Shown: positions 14,093 through 17,628 of the stretch, piece by piece
How the letters are laid out: every line of letters begins with the position of its first letter
Position numbering within the stretch: position 1 is the stretch's first letter
Assembly: GCA_002730675.1 (NCBI GenBank)
Contig: PCAV01000024.1
Location: 5,708-23,335, forward strand
Direction: 5' to 3'
Origin: Rhodospirillaceae bacterium
GTDB lineage: Bacteria > Pseudomonadota > Alphaproteobacteria > Thalassobaculales > Thalassobaculaceae
Length of the DNA: 17,628 bases
Notes under the pieces: model-generated
Seen by the model: only the letters and a program-made list of their open reading frames with translations
Told to the model about the DNA's origin: nothing
The model's database searches: none
Made by a program: the position numbers and the translations under genes

Positions 14093-14905
14093 ATGATTGT
14101 TAAAGATATCGTAGAACGTGGTTCCGGCCCTTTATTAAGTGAAGTTCATGAGAAGATTGCTTGGATAGTATTCAATAATCCCCAACGCATGAATGCGATG
14201 TCCCAAGAAATGTGGGACAACGCAGCGAGCTTGCTAGATAAGTACGGTTCGAACCCAGAAGTCCGAGCGATAGTTTTGACGGGCGCAGGTGAAAGGGCTT
14301 TTGTCGCTGGGGCTGATATTTCCAAATTTGAAACAGAGAGAGCTTCAGCAGAAGCAATGGCTTCATATAACCAATCCGTGTCAAATTTTCATGATTCTCT
14401 AAATGTAATCGCAAAACCAACAATTGCCCGTGTTAATGGGTATTGTATAGGTGGTGGTTTAGCGATAGCTATAGGCTGTGACATAAGAATTTGTTCTGAA
14501 AAATCCACTTTTGGGGTTCCCGCGGCAAAACTGGGGATAGGATATAAAGCTAAAGGGATAATGGAGTTAGAAAGGTTGGTTGGGCCTGCTTTTACGGCAG
14601 AAATCTTCTACACAGGGCGCCAGTTTTCTTCGGAAGAGGCCAAGGTTATGAGACTTGTAAATCATGTAGTGTCTGAAGATAAGTTAGATGAAGCTGTTGC
14701 AGATCTTTTAGGACGAATTGCTCAAAATGCTCCACTTTCCATCAGGGCAGTGAAGGAATCTTTAATAGAGACAGGAAAACCTGAATCAAAGAGGGATTTC
14801 TCAGCTCACCATTCCACAGTCGAACAGTGCCAAATCAGCAGTGATTATACGGAAGGGAGGACGGCGTTCATGGAAAAACGTCGCCCGGTATTTACAGGAA
14901 CATAA
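14093..14905 (+). CDS. Crotonase-fold (enoyl-CoA hydratase/isomerase family) protein lacking the hydratase glutamates
   Basis: A 270-residue acyl-CoA-binding enzyme of the crotonase superfamily. The CoA-binding and oxyanion elements are clear: AFVAGADIS (69-77) and NGYCIGGGLA (115-124). The two glutamates that define enoyl-CoA hydratases (Glu144 and Glu164 of rat ECH, 20 residues apart, in GGGxE and QPE) are both alanine here: Ala124 in GGGLA and Ala144 in GVPAAKLG, again exactly 20 apart. Simple syn-hydration is therefore unlikely; an isomerase, hydrolase, decarboxylase or lyase activity with other catalytic residues is possible. A GAAGG-like ribosome-binding site precedes the ATG. It is paired with the upstream CoA-transferase and converges on the DUF4340 gene. 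Confidence 0.92.
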   Translation: MIVKDIVERGSGPLLSEVHEKIAWIVFNNPQRMNAMSQEMWDNAASLLDKYGSNPEVRAIVLTGAGERAFVAGADISKFETERASAEAMASYNQSVSNFHDSLNVIAKPTIARVNGYCIGGGLAIAIGCDIRICSEKSTFGVPAAKLGIGYKAKGIMELERLVGPAFTAEIFYTGRQFSSEEAKVMRLVNHVVSEDKLDEAVADLLGRIAQNAPLSIRAVKESLIETGKPESKRDFSAHHSTVEQCQISSDYTEGRTAFMEKRRPVFTGT

Positions 14906-14930
14906 AACCGATATTGTTATTAATGCAGTA

Positions 14931-14960
14931 GCGGGAATTTAATCCGCAGCCTTTTCTTTT
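14931..14960 (+). terminator. Possible intrinsic terminator of the CoA-transferase/crotonase unit
   Basis: GCGG (14931-14934) can pair with CCGC (14944-14947) around an AT-rich loop, followed by a T-rich stretch ending at 14960. It lies 25 bp after the crotonase stop and overlaps the stop of the converging DUF4340 gene. The stem is short, so the call is tentative. Confidence 0.3.
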
Positions 14961-15994
14961 GTAAGAGTAACGGCTGTCTCGTTGAGCCGTTTGATAACAT
15001 CATTTCCTAACCAAAACTCCCATCCCCTGGTTTTGGAATTTATGTTCCGTGCTTCGTTTTTAACTTTTTCTTTGGCGTTTTTACTTGTAACGGCTGAAAT
15101 GTGAGCCCATGGTCGCTTATCGCTTCCGTCTTCTCTTGCTAGTTTTAATGTTACGATCAACCCATCGGAGGTTTGCCACACTACGGATCTTAGGTTGGGA
15201 TCCGGTGTGAGTTTAGCCGGGCGAACATCTTTTAGTGTGAGGTTTTCTGGTATCGTTCCAACATTTAAAACACGGTATCGCGATTTAATTTCCCTGTCTT
15301 TGGATAAGTCTTGTATGTCAAAGCGTTCCATATCCGTATTATACCGCAGTACTAAAGTTGGTTGATTAGAGGATTGGAAACTTGCTTCGAGTATTCGCTC
15401 GCGCTGAATCGATAATAATACCACAGATAACCAGTCTAAGATTTCTCCTCGTACGTCTAACTCGCCGCGCACCAACCAGGTTTGGGCATCATTAGATTGG
15501 CGAAAATAGGCAGAAGGTGTTCCACCAGAGAGATTCTGGATGCGTTTGCCAAAGTGTGCATCAACGAGAATTTTGCCGCTATCGTCTTCTAAAATTATCT
15601 GTGTTGCTTTAGATGTTTTTAGATTTGTATTTCCCAAGTTCAGTTTCTTATGTCTATTTGGGTCTTTTGTTTTTGCTTCCAAATAAACCAGTTCCGTCAA
15701 ACCCAACAGCGTCTCGCGGATAGCGGTGTCCCTTGCTAAGTAACCTCCTTTTTCAAGAACTTTCCAATGTTTCCCTTCAGGGACAATTGTAAAACTCTCC
15801 TTTTGGGAACCTTGAGAATTTTTGATTGTAATTTTTCTAATTGATCCGATCTCGGACGCCAATGCCGGAAAAACCGAAGTTTCTGTAACTTTGCTTATAG
15901 TGCTAGATAATCTCTCATAATAAACCGAGAAAGCCGCGGCGGTAACAACTAGTGTTAGTAAGGCCAGTTTAATTACAAATTTTTTGTTTAGCAT
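14939..15994 (-). CDS. DUF4340 domain-containing protein, GldG partner
   Basis: A 351-residue protein with an N-terminal membrane anchor (about 7-25) and a large extracytoplasmic domain of the DUF4340 type, whose biochemical role is unknown. The domain is visible as W-x-V-x-E-x-G-Y (77-85: WKVLEKGGY), LGLTELVYLEAKT (97-109), VDAHFGKR (143-150), AYFRQ (161-165) and WLVRGELDV (172-180). The C terminus (WEFWLGNDVIKRL) is complete. It starts 14 bp after the GldG-like gene, and this pairing recurs widely with an ABC ATPase and a permease in the GldA/GldF style. No signal-peptidase site is obvious, so it is probably anchored. It ends 33 bp from the convergent crotonase gene. Confidence 0.85.
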   Translation of the reverse strand: MLNKKFVIKLALLTLVVTAAAFSVYYERLSSTISKVTETSVFPALASEIGSIRKITIKNSQGSQKESFTIVPEGKHWKVLEKGGYLARDTAIRETLLGLTELVYLEAKTKDPNRHKKLNLGNTNLKTSKATQIILEDDSGKILVDAHFGKRIQNLSGGTPSAYFRQSNDAQTWLVRGELDVRGEILDWLSVVLLSIQRERILEASFQSSNQPTLVLRYNTDMERFDIQDLSKDREIKSRYRVLNVGTIPENLTLKDVRPAKLTPDPNLRSVVWQTSDGLIVTLKLAREDGSDKRPWAHISAVTSKNAKEKVKNEARNINSKTRGWEFWLGNDVIKRLNETAVTLTKEKAAD

Positions 15995-16008
15995 ATTCTT
16001 TTAATCAT

Positions 16009-17628
16009 CTAAAATTTGTAGGCATGTCTCTTGCGCCGGAGGCTTCGTGCAATCGCTAAAATAATAAGGAAAGCAGTAAGAGCCAGAGGAACCAAAGCTA
16101 TATTAAAAAACCAAAGCCTCATTTCCAAACTCTCATATTCATTAGTTAATGAACGGCGCACTTTTCTGAGTTCTGATCTTAATTTTAAAATTTCACGCTG
16201 CATTTTTTCCATGGTGCGCTGATCGTTTTTGGATATAACGGCTTCACTGCCTTCCGGGTTTTTTTGCCTTACTTCTTTCAATTTTTTTTCGGTATTCAAT
16301 AGAGTTCGCCTAAGTTGACGTTCTTTATCTTCAAATTTTTGCGAGGCTATTTGTTGAATGTTTCGTAATACTTCGAATGGGCGGCTCGCCGTACCGCGTC
16401 CCCGCAAAGCCATTAAATTGCTTCCGCCCGATAAAGTTTCTATCGCATTTAAAACAAAATCACCATTGTTGGCTGTCGCGACAGGCACCTTCTGTCCAGC
16501 AAAATCCCTTTTTATTACCCAGAATCGATCTGCCAGTATATCGGCGTCGGCCACAACGATGACATCAAGAGGCTGGGATGATTTTTTCAATGCTTTATTT
16601 GGTAAGCGGATCGGCTTGGTATCCTTCTTTTCGTTTCCAGCGTGATCGTCTTTTGTTTCAAGTAGTCCTTCCGGAAAACTGGACTTAACCTTTCCATTAA
16701 CGCGAGCAGCAATAGTGTATTGACCGTCACCAGGTGTAAACTCCCTTAATAGCTTTTTAGGATTGCGAAACCCTTGTACTTTTTTTGCACTTATCAAGTT
16801 AGAACCGGGGGAAGAAACTATAAGCGGAGATATTTTAATTGGTGCTTCTTGTGATGCACTTATATGGCCAGCGCTAGCCACTGCAACAACCTCGATATTG
16901 GATGTAATCGGAGACCGCCGATCTAGGCTTGGTCCTCTAAGTTCTAGCCAGGGCAGGTATTCAATCAGACGGTTACCTGCTTCAGGCAAAACTTTCCGAG
17001 CGCTTAAGCGGTCTACAACCACCTTGGCGGGATCGTACTTGAGACCCCATGTATCAAAAAGTTTTGCAAGTGAGCTACCTTCAACTGATGGACGCATCAT
17101 TTGGCCCTGCATTGCCTCAGTTTCAGCAAAAGGATCAACGAAAATAATCGCTTTACCGCCAGCTAGCAAATACTGGTCTATAGAAAACAGTGTTTTTTCG
17201 GATGTGTTTTTTGGATGAACTATCAACAAAACGTTTATGTCTTCTGGCACGCCATCGAGTTCTTTGCCTAAAAACCTTGTCTCGAATAAGCTTCCAATTT
17301 GGTCACGAACTACGTAGGGCGGCACTGCTTCTTGTTGACCGGTAGCGGTGAATTTTACCGTTCCGTCAGTTGGAAGTGTGCTGAGTATTCCAACTACTGT
17401 CGGTTTTGTCTTTGCTAACGCAAAAAGCATTCTTGATATATCGTATTCCAAGAATGCTTCCCTTTCTATCTGGATAAAAGGTATTTTTTCAATATCATCG
17501 GTTGTATTCGTGCCAACCAGGCCAAAATACATATTGTCGCCACCACTAACAGCTGGGATACCTCGTAAGCCGGAGGCTACAGCTCTATCCTCGATATTAG
17601 AGAATGGAACTGGATCTAGTAATTCCAG
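16009..17628 (-). CDS. GldG-like ABC-transporter auxiliary protein, 5'-truncated by the window edge
   Basis: At least 539 residues of a GldG-family protein (the 'ABC-type transport system involved in gliding motility, auxiliary component' group). The frame remains open to the window end, so the ATG at 17532 is internal; upstream codons read DPVPFSNIEDRAVASGLRG, and from 17530 the family sequence YFGLVGTN-TDD, IPFIQ, REAFLEYD continues. The extracytoplasmic part includes the IFVDPFAE segment. Near the C terminus there is a long charged coiled coil (about 425-500 of the visible part), then one membrane helix (about 505-530) and a basic tail. The N-terminal membrane helix, ATPase and permease genes should lie just outside the window. 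In this type of organism the system is not evidence for gliding; a general envelope ABC complex is more likely. Confidence 0.9.
   Translation of the reverse strand: MELLDPVPFSNIEDRAVASGLRGIPAVSGGDNMYFGLVGTNTTDDIEKIPFIQIEREAFLEYDISRMLFALAKTKPTVVGILSTLPTDGTVKFTATGQQEAVPPYVVRDQIGSLFETRFLGKELDGVPEDINVLLIVHPKNTSEKTLFSIDQYLLAGGKAIIFVDPFAETEAMQGQMMRPSVEGSSLAKLFDTWGLKYDPAKVVVDRLSARKVLPEAGNRLIEYLPWLELRGPSLDRRSPITSNIEVVAVASAGHISASQEAPIKISPLIVSSPGSNLISAKKVQGFRNPKKLLREFTPGDGQYTIAARVNGKVKSSFPEGLLETKDDHAGNEKKDTKPIRLPNKALKKSSQPLDVIVVADADILADRFWVIKRDFAGQKVPVATANNGDFVLNAIETLSGGSNLMALRGRGTASRPFEVLRNIQQIASQKFEDKERQLRRTLLNTEKKLKEVRQKNPEGSEAVISKNDQRTMEKMQREILKLRSELRKVRRSLTNEYESLEMRLWFFNIALVPLALTAFLIILAIARSLRRKRHAYKF

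Noticed and set aside
16763..17218. 151-codon plus-strand open frame antisense to the GldG-like gene
   Set aside because: The opposite strand is well-conserved GldG coding sequence; the antisense product has no recognisable domain or membrane pattern.
1..17628. Mobile elements, CRISPR arrays, tRNA genes, phage or toxin-antitoxin modules
   Set aside because: I looked for repeats, transposase or integrase motifs and tRNA-like ends on both strands and found none; gene content and style are uniform.

Overview
The window looks like a chromosomal stretch of a fairly AT-rich alphaproteobacterium, probably free-living or marine and close to the Rhodospirillales type. The evidence is a contiguous ccmABCDEFGHI cluster in the order usual for that group, a two-TPR-module CcmI, a free-standing LAB_N protein and a GldG/DUF4340 pair. 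The taxonomic call is inference. Genes are densely packed. I see no tRNA, rRNA, CRISPR array, insertion sequence or phage gene.

Layout from left to right. Bases 1-693 (+) hold the 3' part of a short-chain dehydrogenase. From about 12.6 kb down to 683 there is one long minus-strand run. It begins with the complete System I cytochrome c maturation cluster: ccmA, ccmB, ccmC, the small ccmD (58 codons, 10247-10423), ccmE, ccmF, ccmG, ccmH and ccmI. It continues with an envelope-glycolipid cassette: an ArnT-like GT83 glycosyltransferase split by a one-base frameshift, a PAP2 phosphatase, a polyprenyl-phosphate-sugar synthase-like GT2 and a LAB_N membrane protein. The run ends with a fluoroacetate-dehalogenase-like alpha/beta hydrolase whose last codons overlap the convergent SDR. 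A 269-bp divergent region (12602-12870) separates ccmA from a plus-strand pair: a family III CoA-transferase and a crotonase-fold protein lacking both hydratase glutamates. A second minus-strand unit (DUF4340 protein and GldG-like protein, 14939 to the window end) faces that pair.

How the genes work together. CcmABCD load heme onto CcmE and release it. CcmF with CcmH/CcmI ligates heme to apocytochrome c whose cysteines are kept reduced by CcmG/CcmH. The GT2, LAB_N, GT83 and PAP2 genes read as one pathway that would make a lipid-linked sugar, possibly flip it, transfer it to lipid A or another periplasmic acceptor, and trim a lipid phosphate. No single gene is unprecedented. The points most worth a second look are the ArnT frameshift at a four-base homopolymer, the flippase-like LAB_N protein in its cassette, the glutamate-less crotonase and the dehalogenase-like hydrolase.
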